53,038 nt of DNA from positions 973,205 through 1,026,242 of the forward strand of contig QEOQ01000544.1 in NCBI GenBank assembly GCA_010279815.1. Reading direction: 5' to 3'. The DNA comes from Brachionus plicatilis (taxonomy: Eukaryota; Rotifera; Eurotatoria; Ploima; Brachionidae). Positions 20,077 to 31,890 of this stretch are shown here, piece by piece; positions within the stretch are counted from its first letter, which is position 1; each line of letters opens with the position of its first letter. Position numbers and translations under genes: made by a program. A model generated the notes under the pieces. That model was not told the DNA's origin, did not search any database, and saw only the letters and a program-made list of their open reading frames with translations.

Positions 20077-20763
20077 TTAAACTAAATGATTAAATCGTAC
20101 AAAATCGACAGCAATGTCTTTATCTTTGGATTCTTTTAGTAGTTTTTTATTTCTGTTTTCAACTTTGGGTATATTATATTTAAGTTCGGACACAACTTCC
20201 ATTTTCATATTCCACTGTTTTGCCTTATTTTTCAGGTAATCTCTGGTCACACTTTTATGGAGCGAATAAATTGATCCGGAACAAAACTCCGATGCTATCA
20301 TCAAAAACTGAATGTCAATGCCATGTTGTTTTTCGTTTGTGTCCAATTTTTGATTTTTAGTACCGAATGGCGGATTCATAACACATGTGTCAAAAAAATT
20401 TACAAATTTTTCATATCCATCTTTTTTGATTAAAAGATTTTTAACATCTGCCTGAAGGATATCAATTGGGTTTTCAAATTCAAAAAAGTTTAAATTTTTT
20501 TGGCATATCGCTAGTGCATCTGAATCTATGTCTATTCCAAGTGAATAAACTGGCTCAAAAAATGAACAAGCTATGGTCAACATACCGGTTCCAATTCCGA
20601 ACTCGCACATTTTCTTTCCAGATATGTCATCATAAATTTTGTCAATATTAAAAGCGATTTGACTTGCTAAATGAGGTGTTGTTATATATTGTTCCAAGTG
20701 AAGTTTTGGATCTGAAAATGTTTCTACTTCTTGCAAATGCGATTCGAGTTCTTTAAGTTTCAT
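20077..20763 (-). CDS. METTL5: 18S rRNA N6-adenosine methyltransferase METTL5
   Basis: A 228-residue class I SAM-dependent methyltransferase. METTL5 with TRMT112 makes the single m6A in helix 44 of 18S rRNA (known for animals). Family features: N-terminal LKELESHLQEV...PKLHLEQYITTPHLASQIAF (residues 3-37), motif I at 54-60 (EFGIGTG), an acidic SAM-binding residue in GIDIDSDAL (76-83), the catalytic NPPFGTK at 130-136, YSLHKSVTRDY at about 166-175, and the C-terminal VDFVRF strand. Length matches the human protein (209) plus a small insertion near residues 138-149. Motif I is unusual: human METTL5 has DLGCGCG there. Single exon; the start ATG aligns with the family N-terminus. The 3' part is repeated across the adjacent gap. 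Confidence 0.93.
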   Translation of the reverse strand: MKLKELESHLQEVETFSDPKLHLEQYITTPHLASQIAFNIDKIYDDISGKKMCEFGIGTGMLTIACSFFEPVYSLGIDIDSDALAICQKNLNFFEFENPIDILQADVKNLLIKKDGYEKFVNFFDTCVMNPPFGTKNQKLDTNEKQHGIDIQFLMIASEFCSGSIYSLHKSVTRDYLKNKAKQWNMKMEVVSELKYNIPKVENRNKKLLKESKDKDIAVDFVRFNHLV

Positions 20764-22295
20764 TTTTTTTTTAATTTAAATAAAAATTACTAGAAAATTT
20801 ACTCTATTATAATTTTTATTTTAAGAAATCAATTTAAAATTAATTTAACAAATACTCTTGGCAAACCGATTCAATTATATTAAATTCAACATTTAATTAA
20901 ATGTTATTTAATGTGTCTAAACATTTAGTGTAGATTTTTAATAAATTGTTTCTCATAAAATAACGACAATTAATTGATTTAAAACAGAGTAAAAAGTTAA
21001 AACCTTAAGAAAATGAAAAATTGTTTAAAAAATCAATTTTTTGTTTCGTCATTTGATCAATGGGATGTAATAAAGTTTAAGTCAATTGAAGCTTTTCAAT
21101 TATGCTTTAATTTAAGAAATTATTATTGGAGATAAATTTATTGAAAAATTTAATAACTAGTATCTACTTTTAATTATGAATTCAAACATTTAAGGAAGAA
21201 AAGAATAAACCCTCAAATTATTAGGAAAAAATGAAGAATATTAATTTTGGCGTGTTAATTTTTTGATAATTCTAATTAATTTTTTTATTACTAATTTTAC
21301 TTAATGATTTTATTTTTAGAAATAAAATGTTAAAATTCTAATTCTTTTAAATAATATTGATTAACACCAAAATTTGAGATCTAGCTCAATTATCTAAATT
21401 TTTTTATCAAATTTTAATAAAAAATTACTATAATTACTATAAGAGAAAAATTTAGTTTGTATTTAAAAAAAGATGATTTTTTGCTGAAATTAACTGTGCT
21501 TGCATTTACAATAAACTTAATTCCACCTCTAAAAAGGGTCTTCTTTTCAATCTTTAGCTAAATTTACAATTTTGTGTTTGCATCAAATCTATTCGCATGG
21601 AAAATAAAAAAACTTGATAGACTTTTGACACAAAAACGCAATCGACAACCATAGTTAAATAAAACAACTGAAAAATGTGATCAATCATATGAAAAATTAA
21701 TTTTTTGTACGGTACATTTCAAAGAATTTAAGCGAATCAATATTCAATTTAAACATATAATTAAGCTTTAAATTAGCTAAATTACTTAGAAAAATAATTT
21801 ATTTTTTTAAAAGCTAAAATTTTTACGTAGAAATAAATCTTAGGTTCATGAATGTGTAAATCTAACAAACTTCATGAGATCTCATGAGATTATAAAATAT
21901 AATTTAATAGCACATTTGGGCTTGGATCATAAATATTGAATATTTTGGGAATTATTTTTTTCATATTTTAACATAACCGCAGGGTTCTTTTTATTAAAAT
22001 ATAACAATGTTTATTTACACTATTCAATTCTAGGCTTTGACTATTAGCAATGTTATCTGAATAGCAATCTTTAAAAGAGCCTAAATTTAGATCTTCAAGC
22101 TTTTACCTAAAATTTTTTTTTTCTTATAATCAAATAATTTAGACTAAAAAGCCTAAAAATTTATTTTTTAATGAATCCTAATATTTATTTTTCACTAGGG
22201 TTTATTTAATTTTTCTCGAGATTTATATATATCTTATTCAAATTTGTTCATGGGTCTTAAGCTAAGTTTAATAAATATGAAATAATAATAATAAT
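20764..22295. other. AT-rich intergenic DNA
   Basis: About 1.5 kb upstream of METTL5 with no recognisable gene, RNA or repeat. It should contain the METTL5 promoter near its left end. Confidence 0.55.
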
Positions 22296-22317
22296 TTGAG
22301 CAAACTTATTAATTCAG

Positions 22318-22580
22318 AAATTGAAACATTCCTATTAATTTGGGGCAATGTTTACTCAAAACTTGAAATCACTTTATTGGAGACAAAATTTATTTTTGAT
22401 CACTTTAATGAAAAAATTATGAAATTTTTTTTCAGATATAAAAATTTGTCTTCTAGTCAAAAAGGGCTGATTGCGGAGCCGAAACATGGAATTATCAAAA
22501 AACAATCACGCCTTGCTAAATTATTAGAAATACTTGATTTTATCACTTTTACTGATAATGGAATACAATTTGATTTATAA
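22318..22580 (+). CDS. possible exon or gene fragment, hypothetical
   Basis: An open stretch without an ATG at its upstream edge. It could begin at a splice acceptor (ttaattcag ending 22317) or at a second one (ttttttttcag ending 22435), and it ends with TAA at 22578-22580. The reading IETFLLIWGNVYSKLEI...SSQKGLIAEPKHGIIKKQSRL...DFITFTDNGIQFDL has a balanced amino-acid mix that looks coding, unlike the surrounding A/T noise. I do not recognise the family. It may be the last exon of a spliced gene whose earlier exons I cannot place, or a decayed gene. Confidence 0.3.
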
Positions 22581-23149
22581 AGATTATAAATTTTGCAAAA
22601 ATAAATTTTGATTTGTGACTTCAAATAAAAAAAAACATTAATGATTAATGTCTTTCGAATTTTCAAAAATATTTTTATATTACTTTAAAGTGAAATCAAG
22701 ATAGGGTGTAAAAATGTCCTCTTTTTTATTCGAATTTGACATGGAATAATCAAGCGATTTATGAACTGGAAAAGAAAATTTTGAATTGAATTAAAAAATT
22801 GCCGGTTTTAGCTTTTAGACAGTTAAAACTCTAGGCCAATAAATTGTAAAATGGTAGTCAATTTAAAATTAGCCTCAATTGAGGGGTCAGTACAAAGAAG
22901 CAAAAAAACAACAATACAAGGAATTTATTTTGTTTAACAGAAGAACAAATTCAGAAATGATTTGGCAAAAAAAGTCCTTAATCTTAAGTCATTCACTTTT
23001 AACTCAACAGGCTTTAATTTCATGCATGCATCTTAGAATGCTGCTCCTACAGCTTTACAGAAAAAATTTAGAGGAAAAATTAAATTCTTTGAAAATTAAA
23101 AATAATAAATTTAGACTTTATTCAATAAACAAATTTATATACAAAATAA
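22581..23149. other. AT-rich region downstream of the GPCR gene
   Basis: It contains an open stretch on the plus strand at 22879-23163 (no ATG start, about 94 codons, Lys/Leu-rich) that overlaps the 3' end of the GPCR on the other strand. I judge it more likely to be noncoding or a relic. It should hold the 3' UTR of the GPCR. Confidence 0.4.
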
Positions 23150-25276
23150 TTATTTATTGTTAGATGTTTTGGCTCTTAACAAAAAAAATTTTGAAGGTTT
23201 CTGTGAACCATCTTTGCATTTAAAAGATGATTTCTTCAATGAACTCTCACTAAAATCGTTCCAATAGTTCTCATAAGTTTGCGGATCAATAACATTTTTG
23301 TCTACCTTAATCTTGTTTGAATCAGCTTTGGTCTCCTCGCAAATGGCGTTGAGACTGGCTCTTTTAGACGACATTGGTCTTGGCTCATTGGGCATTGCTA
23401 TTAGATTAGCGTTGGTCGTCTGCCGGTGTCTAACAACATGATTTACAGCCACATAACTCCTTGATTTAAAACAACTGCAGTACAACTTTTCTTTGAGAAC
23501 TCGTCGAAAAGAATTTCGAGTCACAATATAGAGGAAAAAGTTTATAGAATGATTTAAAATGTACATCAACTCGGTTACTTTTTGTATCAATATTAACAAT
23601 TGAAGTTGATCGCCATAGCGAATAAAATAAAAATTTAGAATATAATAGTTTATAACATAGGGCAGGGTGAGAAATATGAACGAGGCTGATATGATGATCA
23701 AAGTGAGGGTAATTTTGAAATTTTCCACTTGAACTTTTTTGTCCCGAATGTCCTTATAGGACAGTTCTTGTTCGTGCAGTTCAAGTTTAGCCCGGATCCA
23801 TTGATCCGTCGACTTGTACATGCGCCAGATTATAATTGTATTAAGTATACTCACAATTGCCAATGGCATTATGATAACCACAAATGTATAAAATATGGTC
23901 AAATAAAGATAGATCTTTCTATAGTCTGTCAAAATGTCACATGAAGACTTAAAGAATTCCTGCTTCAAATAGTTCAAATAGGCGGGCGACTTTGTGTATC
24001 GTTCAATTGCATTTTGGTTTTTCAGTCTCCTCTTGGGCGTTAGAGTGACACCAGTGAGTATGGGCGCATACATAGACACCAAAATAGACAGCAGTATGAT
24101 GACACAAATGAACCTTTTTGCCAACACGGGCTTTGATATAAGGCTAGAGTGGTGGGGATAAATGACAACCAAGAAGCGCTCAAAAGTAAATGCAACAATC
24201 AACCATGGCGAAATTGCTCGGCACACATTGCGCAGCAAAGCAAATGAGCGGCACATTGTTTGCTTCTGGTCGGTGATGTTTATGGGAAAGTCAATTTTCC
24301 ACAAATCGACTATTTCCTTGCAGGTTTTGTCCAGAAAATGTGTTACCAAAAATATGCCGTCGGACACTGCCAATGCGATCAGATAGATGCGCGATGAAGT
24401 TCGCGGCAATTTTGTGCTACAGAACACCTTAAGGGACAGAATGTTACCAACCAGACCAGACATGCAAATTATGCAAGTCAAAAAGACCATTATCATGTCA
24501 AACGTTCGGCGAGTGTCTCTACTCCAGTTTAGCCACTCTGACTTGATGTGACTCATTTTTTCATTTTTTAAAAATATGTTCACAAATTTGGGATTTTTGC
24601 TGGCAAATTTTTTCACTTCTTCTATGGTTCTATCGGTTATATCCGAATTGTTCTTGTTCAGTTTGAGCAAAAATTGGTAGATTTCGTTTAATTCAGCGTC
24701 GCTTGAAATCGACTCTAAATCAAAATAGTAATCAGAGTTTAGTTTCGATTTTAGGAAGCCTAGATCGAATGGGTGTTGAGCAATGGCTGGATCTTCGTAA
24801 ACTTCCTTGTTGACTTGACTGGCTGATCTGAATTCGTTTACAAGATTGGCGTGTGATGGATTTGACTTTAGCAGAAAAAGCAGTTCGTTTAGATTCAGTG
24901 TTTTATTTGTCGAATTCAAAGTGGAATCTTTTTCTTCGATTTTTTTAGCTCCGAAATTTATTTTGTCAAATGTATTAGCTTGATAAGAAGATTTGGATAA
25001 AAAGGATTTAAAGATGTCTTTATTAAAACTTTGAATGCTGGTATTGTTGATAGCTTGAGCCGTGGAATCAATAATAAGCAAAGAGAAAATAAAATTACAT
25101 ATTAAAAAGGTATTTAAGCTGCTTGTGGCATAAATTAAAAGATTAGAGGAAATTTTTTTAGATTTATTTTGGATGCAAAATTTTCGATTAGGATAATTTT
25201 TTTTGTTCATGTTCACCAATTTTGATAAAATTTTAATTAATATATTATTTTTTCTTTCCTTGATGAATTTAGCCAT
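23150..25276 (-). CDS. rhodopsin-family neuropeptide-type G protein-coupled receptor
   Basis: A 708-residue, single-exon seven-helix receptor. Approximate helices: TM1 261-285 (GN at 277-278), TM2 297-316 (LAVSD), TM3 345-369 ending FERF in place of DRY, TM4 390-409, TM5 457-480 with P471, TM6 522-547 (FLTLPY), TM7 559-584 with NHSINFFLY in place of NPxxY. C342 before TM3 and C446 in the second extracellular loop can form the conserved disulfide. The C-terminal tail has basic residues after TM7, cysteines suitable for palmitoylation (CSCF) and many Ser/Thr. The N-terminus is unusually long (about 255 residues), with a hydrophobic segment at 52-72 that may be a signal peptide or anchor. The pattern resembles invertebrate FMRFamide/myosuppressin-like receptors; the ligand cannot be named. 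Confidence 0.85.
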   Translation of the reverse strand: MAKFIKERKNNILIKILSKLVNMNKKNYPNRKFCIQNKSKKISSNLLIYATSSLNTFLICNFIFSLLIIDSTAQAINNTSIQSFNKDIFKSFLSKSSYQANTFDKINFGAKKIEEKDSTLNSTNKTLNLNELLFLLKSNPSHANLVNEFRSASQVNKEVYEDPAIAQHPFDLGFLKSKLNSDYYFDLESISSDAELNEIYQFLLKLNKNNSDITDRTIEEVKKFASKNPKFVNIFLKNEKMSHIKSEWLNWSRDTRRTFDMIMVFLTCIICMSGLVGNILSLKVFCSTKLPRTSSRIYLIALAVSDGIFLVTHFLDKTCKEIVDLWKIDFPINITDQKQTMCRSFALLRNVCRAISPWLIVAFTFERFLVVIYPHHSSLISKPVLAKRFICVIILLSILVSMYAPILTGVTLTPKRRLKNQNAIERYTKSPAYLNYLKQEFFKSSCDILTDYRKIYLYLTIFYTFVVIIMPLAIVSILNTIIIWRMYKSTDQWIRAKLELHEQELSYKDIRDKKVQVENFKITLTLIIISASFIFLTLPYVINYYILNFYFIRYGDQLQLLILIQKVTELMYILNHSINFFLYIVTRNSFRRVLKEKLYCSCFKSRSYVAVNHVVRHRQTTNANLIAMPNEPRPMSSKRASLNAICEETKADSNKIKVDKNVIDPQTYENYWNDFSESSLKKSSFKCKDGSQKPSKFFLLRAKTSNNK

Positions 25277-28200
25277 TTAGCCAACTGTGTGCTGAAAATA
25301 ATCTTGATTAATTCTATTAATTAGAACTAGATGCTACGTTTACCATAGAAAAAGCTCTCTATTCGCTCTCTATTCCCATCACAACTTTTGGAGCGCAATT
25401 AGTAAATGTGATCCTGATATTCATTAGGAAAAATAATTTTTTTCTCTAAATTTAAAATTAAAATTTAGTATTCTTCATGCCTTGAGAATTAAACGTTTTA
25501 ATTAAAAAGCGAACAATTATTTCTAACAAGGTGGTTTAGCTATTAAATTAAACTGTTAATAATAAGACTCATTAAAAACGAGAGCTCTTGAATTACAGTA
25601 TTTCTTGAAGTTTAATTAAAAATGAAATTTTATTTCAATTTGTTGAAAATATTATCTTTTTAAATAGAAAAGAAATGGGAAATTAGAAAAATTAATAGAT
25701 AAATGTCAATCAGAATTAAATAGTATTTAATTAGGCAATTTTCCCCATCTCTTTGCTAAATTCTTTTTTTAATTACTCTTATATTAACTAAAAATTGAAT
25801 CGATTATTTTACTCAAGTTAAAAATTTCTAAATTTTTTTATTATATTTTTTTCCGAAGCCATTGTTATTTTTGAATTTCTAGCCAAAATTATCAAATGAA
25901 ATCGAATATTTTTTGACTAAAATCTATCAAAAGAGCAATTTATCGAAGCTTTATTTAAAATTTGATATCACGTCAAAGACCATAAAAAGTCTTTTTTTTC
26001 TATAAAAAACTTATCTAAATTAATATTATGATAAATTAAATCTGAAAATTTCCAAATAATTAGTCTTGATATAAGTTACAAAAATGTGTTCTTTTTCCGG
26101 AACAATTTAATAAAGAAAAATACTTTTTTGAAACTCTAAATTTAGCTTAAACTAAAAATTCTATTTAATATTTATTTATAGCTACCAAGAATTGTAGATC
26201 AGATATCAAACAAAAAACTAATTCAAAAATGAATTAATTTCTTGTCTTTTGGTGATTGACTTAACTAATGAATCACTCAAAAATATTTTTTTTTTATATT
26301 AAATTTCAAATAGAATAAGTTTTAATTTAGTTAATTATAAGAATATTGAATTTTTAAGAAAAAAAAATATGATCTTATCAAAATTTTTTCAATTATTTTT
26401 GCAATATTATCCATATATTTGAATAAATTTTAAATTAGTTTCTCTTAATTAAATACCATCAAGTAATTGCCCTTTGATTAATTATGCCAAAAGTACCAAA
26501 AAACATAAGTAGCCTTAAAAGTTTTAATTGTCAAATTGAATTCTCCCCAATCTAGTTTTAAATCTAATCGTGATTTAATCAATAGTAGACGACTTAAATT
26601 TAAAGCTCATCGATAAAAAGATTATACATATATTTGCATGATTTTTATGAGTCAGGAAATTTTTAAGGACACGAAACCCTAATTACTCCCTAAATAACAG
26701 AATAGATCAGCTATTTTAGCTTTAAAAAATATCTCTTTGTCATGTAATCTTTAATGATTTCAATATAAAATTATCGAATTCACTTAAAGTAGCCCAAACC
26801 ATAAACTGTGGTATTAGAAATTCTAAATTTTAAACATTTTTGAAATTCAAACTCAGATAACATAAATTTATAAACAATTTTTTTTCAAGGATTGTAAAGA
26901 AATTTGCTAGCATTAATATAAAAAAAACAGCAAGATTGATAAAGTCTGGCGAAGTGAAAATGATTCGAAGTTAATATGTCATACTCCAATTTATATTTTA
27001 AAGAACTGTTCATTTTTTAGTTGATTTTATTTTGCCATCTTTAAAAAAATTTTTAAATTGATAAAAATATTCATTTTTAAAGCATTAAAACATTACACCC
27101 AAAATTAATTACTAGACTGATTTGAAATTTTATTTACCAACTTTAAAATGAAAAAAAATGTTGAAATTGGAAAATTGATTGTTTTATAATAATTTGAACA
27201 ATTTTCTTGTTTAAACTGTGTAACTAACTTAATAATTGTTTATACATAAATTCTAATTGTTTGAGTCAGAAAAAATTTAATAAGTCGTAAATTTGCAATG
27301 AGTTTTCAAATAAAATTCGAAGCCACTTAAGCTAAAAACCAATAATGAAATTGCCTATCGATTTCTGTATCAAATCTTTTTTGAAATAATAGAATCTTAA
27401 GTTTCCTCAGTATCTGATCTAGCAACAAAGTGGAACATTGATGCTCCTAGTGGTACTGAGTCATGAATATTTTCAGATATTAATTAATTAAATCGATTTT
27501 GGCAAACATTCATTATTTTAAGTTAATTCAACTATTCTATCATATTGATCATAATAATGAACATAATATCTATTGAATCACCTACTGAAAATTCTTTTTC
27601 AGCAGATTTTGCGATCCTCACAAATCATTTTTCGCAAATTTTCACACAATATCAAAAAATGTTCTAGAATTAAAAAAAAAAGTTTAAAAAGTAACCACAA
27701 GAAACATGGTTTCTGACTCAATAAGACTTTATGTGGGAAATCTTGATCATAAATCAGAAATATATATTGATCATAGTTGATTTTTTTCTCAGTTTTGCAA
27801 AATCCGAAATTTTTCAACTTTTGCTTGATTTAAATTGTTGATAGATTTGGTAGCTGAAAGAAAATTTTTAATTTCGTTTTAAGAGCCAGTAATAACATTT
27901 TCTAAATTAAAATTCTAAAAAATTCCCTTTATCCCTGTTAGACCTTAATCACTCCGTAAATCTTCAGACAAAATGAAATAAAAATTAACTTCAATAAATA
28001 ATTAAATATGTTTTAATTCACTTGCCTTTTAGACATTCATTGTAATAAGAATTTTCTCTTGAAAAAATTATCCAGAAATAAAACAAGGTTAATAAAATCA
28101 TTAGATTTGAAAAAAATATCAATATAAAATCAGACTGATGTGTTAAATCCAAATTTATATAAAAAAATAATCTTTCGACCGGATTTATAAACAGAAACAT

Positions 28201-31200
28201 AAAAACATTTAATTCCAATATTTTAATTATTTAATCTGACGCTTTTAGAAGATAGAAATACAAAAAATATCATTTTTTTTGACAAGTAATCTTAAATAGT
28301 TTTTAACTAAAATTCTTTAGTGATAAAACATTTTGTTTAATATTTTTTTAATTTAAATCTTATTGCATTTTTTTAATTCTATAAAAAATTGTCCAATGAA
28401 GAATTTTTTTACTTTAGCGTTACCAAATATGATAATCGAACCGTGTTAAATTTAAATCTAGTAAAAGAACAAGAAAAAGAACAAGAAAGCAAAAATATGA
28501 AATGACAAATATAAAAATCATGATTTATTTTAGATTGAATTATATTAAAATTTAAGGAAAAAATTTATAAAACATATCATAAATTGAATTAAAAAGCTAA
28601 AAATTTAATAAAAAAAGCATAAATGTGTCATTTATTCCAAAAATTATAATAAAAATACTAGTTTTTAAAAAAAGTTCAATACAAAGTGAATTTTAAAAAA
28701 TTTCTGTTTGGGTTTACCAGTGTGTAGAAAAAGATGGAAAGCTGTCGCTTTAAAAATTTACCTAAACTTACAACATCAGCCTCCGAATTTAGTCTGACAC
28801 TAAGAAGAAAATTATGTTAATGAATAAATGTGTTCTCCAAATAAAAAAGCATTATATGATTTTCCCACAACCAGCTTTATCAAGGATCAGCATCAATAAG
28901 AACTCATTATTTAAACATTAATTTTTTGATAAATAAAAATAAGTAGTCGTTAATTTGATGGATTTTCATTAGTTTTATATTAGGTAAAAATTACTATTTA
29001 TATGGAATTGCTTACCTAATTTATGGTATAAATATAAAATCGCTCTTGGCGATTTAATTAAAAAAATGGAGATAAAAAGGTTTTTATTTAATTGAAAAAA
29101 GTGGTCTTTTAATTTACTACCAGTTATACTTTTAAATATTTTTTAAAATTTTTATTTATTTTTTTTTAAATTTATTATCAAATAGAAATTCACTATTATC
29201 ATTTTATTCTGAAAGATTATATAACTTTCTTAAAGGTTTACAATTTATTGAAAATAGTAATCCTAATTTACAAAAATTCGAAAAATTACCAAAATTTTAG
29301 AAAAAACTAACCCAAATAGAAATTTTGGGTATTAGGCACCAAAAAGATAAGACTATATTATTCTCTGGATTAGATAATTGCTTGATTCTAAAACATTCAA
29401 TGTAGATATAAATAGACATATAAGCCCATTAAATGCAGGTTTTCTTCAAGCCTCAATAATTAGTCCTTTATTAGTAATGTTCCCAAAAGAGACAAATAAA
29501 AATAATGAATGATATCTATTAGAAGGTGAGAACGCAGCCAAAGTTATAAGAGTACAAGATTCATTCATTAAATGTGAGTTTCTTTTAAAACACTCTCATG
29601 CTGATAGAAAATTTAAGCCAAAATATAGGAAGCATTCTACTAACCAAAGCTAAGTTTTAGCTGAACGCTGTCTGTTTTTTAGCTCTAAAAGCCAAGAATG
29701 TACAAGATAAAAATTCGGTAGAAAATATTCAACAAAAATAAATTTAAAGATTTAAAAAAAAGTTTTGAAATGCGGCAAAATACAACAAACGTTAATGTAC
29801 CTCTAGATATTGCCTTAAAAAAACTCTACTTACTAAAAATGAGCTGATTTCTACGTTTTTAAACCTAGTTCATTCAATAAACTAAATATAGTCAAAAAAT
29901 GTTCTTTTGTACTCAGTATCCCAAATTCTTTGAGTACTTGTTGAAGAATGGTTAAAGACCATTTATATCATACTTATATTTTTATTTGAATAATAGCAGA
30001 ATAAATTTTATTTGAAGAATATTTAAATTCCAATTATATCTATATATAATTAAAATTTTCTTTTTTTAATTTGAGAAATAATAACGATTATCAAACAATA
30101 TGTTTATGCTAATCTTTATAATAAGACTTTTGTTGATTGAAAAAAAATAAAATAAAGTTCAAGAAATTCAAAACTTAAGTGCTATCTGAATTTTTAATTT
30201 TCTGCTTGAAATTCCTAAATTAAGTCTTTTGAAACTCTAAATTTCATTTTATTGGGAGGTTCAAAAAAATCTTTTCCCAACGGTCTAAAAATTACTAACC
30301 GTTTAAAAAGTTTTAGTTCATTCAGATCCAAGTATTCAATGATAAAATTAAAAATTTTAAAAATTATAAAAATAATAATAAAAATTAGCTCCGCATTCTG
30401 AAAAATATATATAAATATTCTGATTGAGCATGCAATTTTCTTTACTCTGGTATATAGTTTTATTTAAAAACAATTTTGAATATTGAAAAAATGCAAAAAA
30501 AAACAATTTTTTTAAAAAATAAAATTGACAAATTTCTGAACAAATCTTTGGTTTTAGTTTTTTGAAATTTAGCTCTATTTTATAAAAATTAAGTCTTAAA
30601 AAAATTTGATTTTTTAAAATTTTTATAATTTTCAAAAAAATCTTTAGAGTAAAGAATTGGAATTTCTTAAGTGTTTCTTTTGATTTTCCAGAAAAAATAA
30701 GCTTTTAAAACTTCACCGTACGTTTCACCATTTTTGTAACCTACTAAATAGTGCCAAAAACATCTTTTTAATTCTTTTTGAAATCTCTGAATCTAAACAT
30801 TTTTCTCTTGACTAATAGTGCTCATTACAAATAGACAAATAAAATAATAATACCTCAAAAAACAACAGCCAAAAAACATAGAAACCTTATGTATTTTGTA
30901 ATAGAGCTCCCAGAAAAATTGGAAAAGTTTATTTTATTTGAATCAGTTTTTGAAGGAAATTTTTTTTGGCTAAAAGCTACCTGTGTTTTAATAACTTAGC
31001 ATGTCAAGTCCTTTAAAGTTTATTTTTCATCTAAAATGGATGTTAAAATTTTGAAATAGATTTTATTCAAAAATATTAGAATTTGTTCTCGATTAAGCAA
31101 AAAATGAGAGATGTGTTGTTCACCTGCAAATAGATTGGTCATCAGTATAAAAATATTTTATACTCAAAAGCTGTATTTAATTTTAGTTTTTTTTTTATTC

Positions 31201-31881
31201 TTGCTTAAATAATTTTTATTTTCGTTTTATAACCCAAATTTTGGATTTTAGAATATGGTCGATAAATTAGTATCTCTAAAGCATAGAATCGATGGTACGT
31301 AGCTAATAGAAAAAAAACCGAAATTAGGGTTCTATGATACATCAGAAATGTAGAAATTATATTTTTTTCTAAATTTATCATATATGTCAAGAAAATATAC
31401 AATGCGGAAATAAAAATTTTTTTAAGTATTTTTATTAATCAATACCTATTTTAAATTTACATGGTAAATCAATTATGTTGTTATCAACTTGTCACAACTA
31501 GGTTTATTCAGATGGATGGGGTGAAATTTACCAAAGGCTAGAAATCTATTAATTGGCACAGATTAAACAGATTTCCGCAGTAGGTGGAACAAAAGTTTTT
31601 CACTCTGTTTCATTTGCAAAACAAGTCTTTGACAATGAAAAATAATTTTATAAATTAAATTTTTTACTTTTTATATTGGATTATAAAAATAACAAGATTA
31701 AATCAATCGATTTTTTATAATAAATTCCTCTTCTCGGAAATCTCCCGTATTTTAAACATGTGATTATTAACAACGAGATGGAACAATGAAAATAGCATCA
31801 TTCAATTGTCAGAATTTTAAATTGAACTATTTAACCGTGGACAAACTTACTCAAACAAACGATATAATGTGTGAACATAAG
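25277..31881. other. gene-poor AT-rich region with LINE relics
   Basis: About 6.6 kb upstream of the GPCR with no intact coding region. The first few hundred bases should contain the GPCR promoter; an acceptor-like ttattttcag on the minus strand ends at 25292. A probable reverse-transcriptase relic lies at 29390-29515 (listed separately). On the minus strand at about 28870-28900 an AGCGK word recalls a P-loop but sits in a broken frame. Otherwise only A/T-rich spacer is seen. Confidence 0.5.
29390..29515 (+). pseudogene. reverse-transcriptase relic of a LINE
   Basis: One plus-strand frame reads SPLNAGFLQASIISPLLVMF before a stop at about 29505. This resembles reverse-transcriptase domain 4 of non-LTR elements (AGVPQGSxLSPLLF), with G to A at QGS. 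The neighbouring frame fragments are broken and no catalytic FADD box remains. It is a short, old relic; similarity of about 16 residues could arise by chance. Confidence 0.35.
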
Positions 31882-31890
31882 CTTAAATCA

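Noticed and set aside
19282..20085. Open frames on both strands across the first N block
   Set aside because: They are open only because N codons cannot contain stops; the real sequence at their ends is antisense METTL5 and its 3' flank.
22879..23163. Plus-strand open stretch of about 94 codons overlapping the GPCR stop
   Set aside because: No ATG start, Lys/Leu-rich composition as expected from A/T-rich DNA, and no recognisable motif.
27599..28218. Minus-strand open stretches of 60-72 codons (Phe/Leu/Ile-rich)
   Set aside because: Composition is that of translated A/T-rich DNA; no start context, motif or splice support.
28860..28925. Minus-strand reading with AGCGK, resembling a helicase P-loop (Pif1/Helitron-like)
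   Set aside because: The frame breaks within a few codons on the 3' side, no other helicase motif is near, and five residues are too few to support a call.
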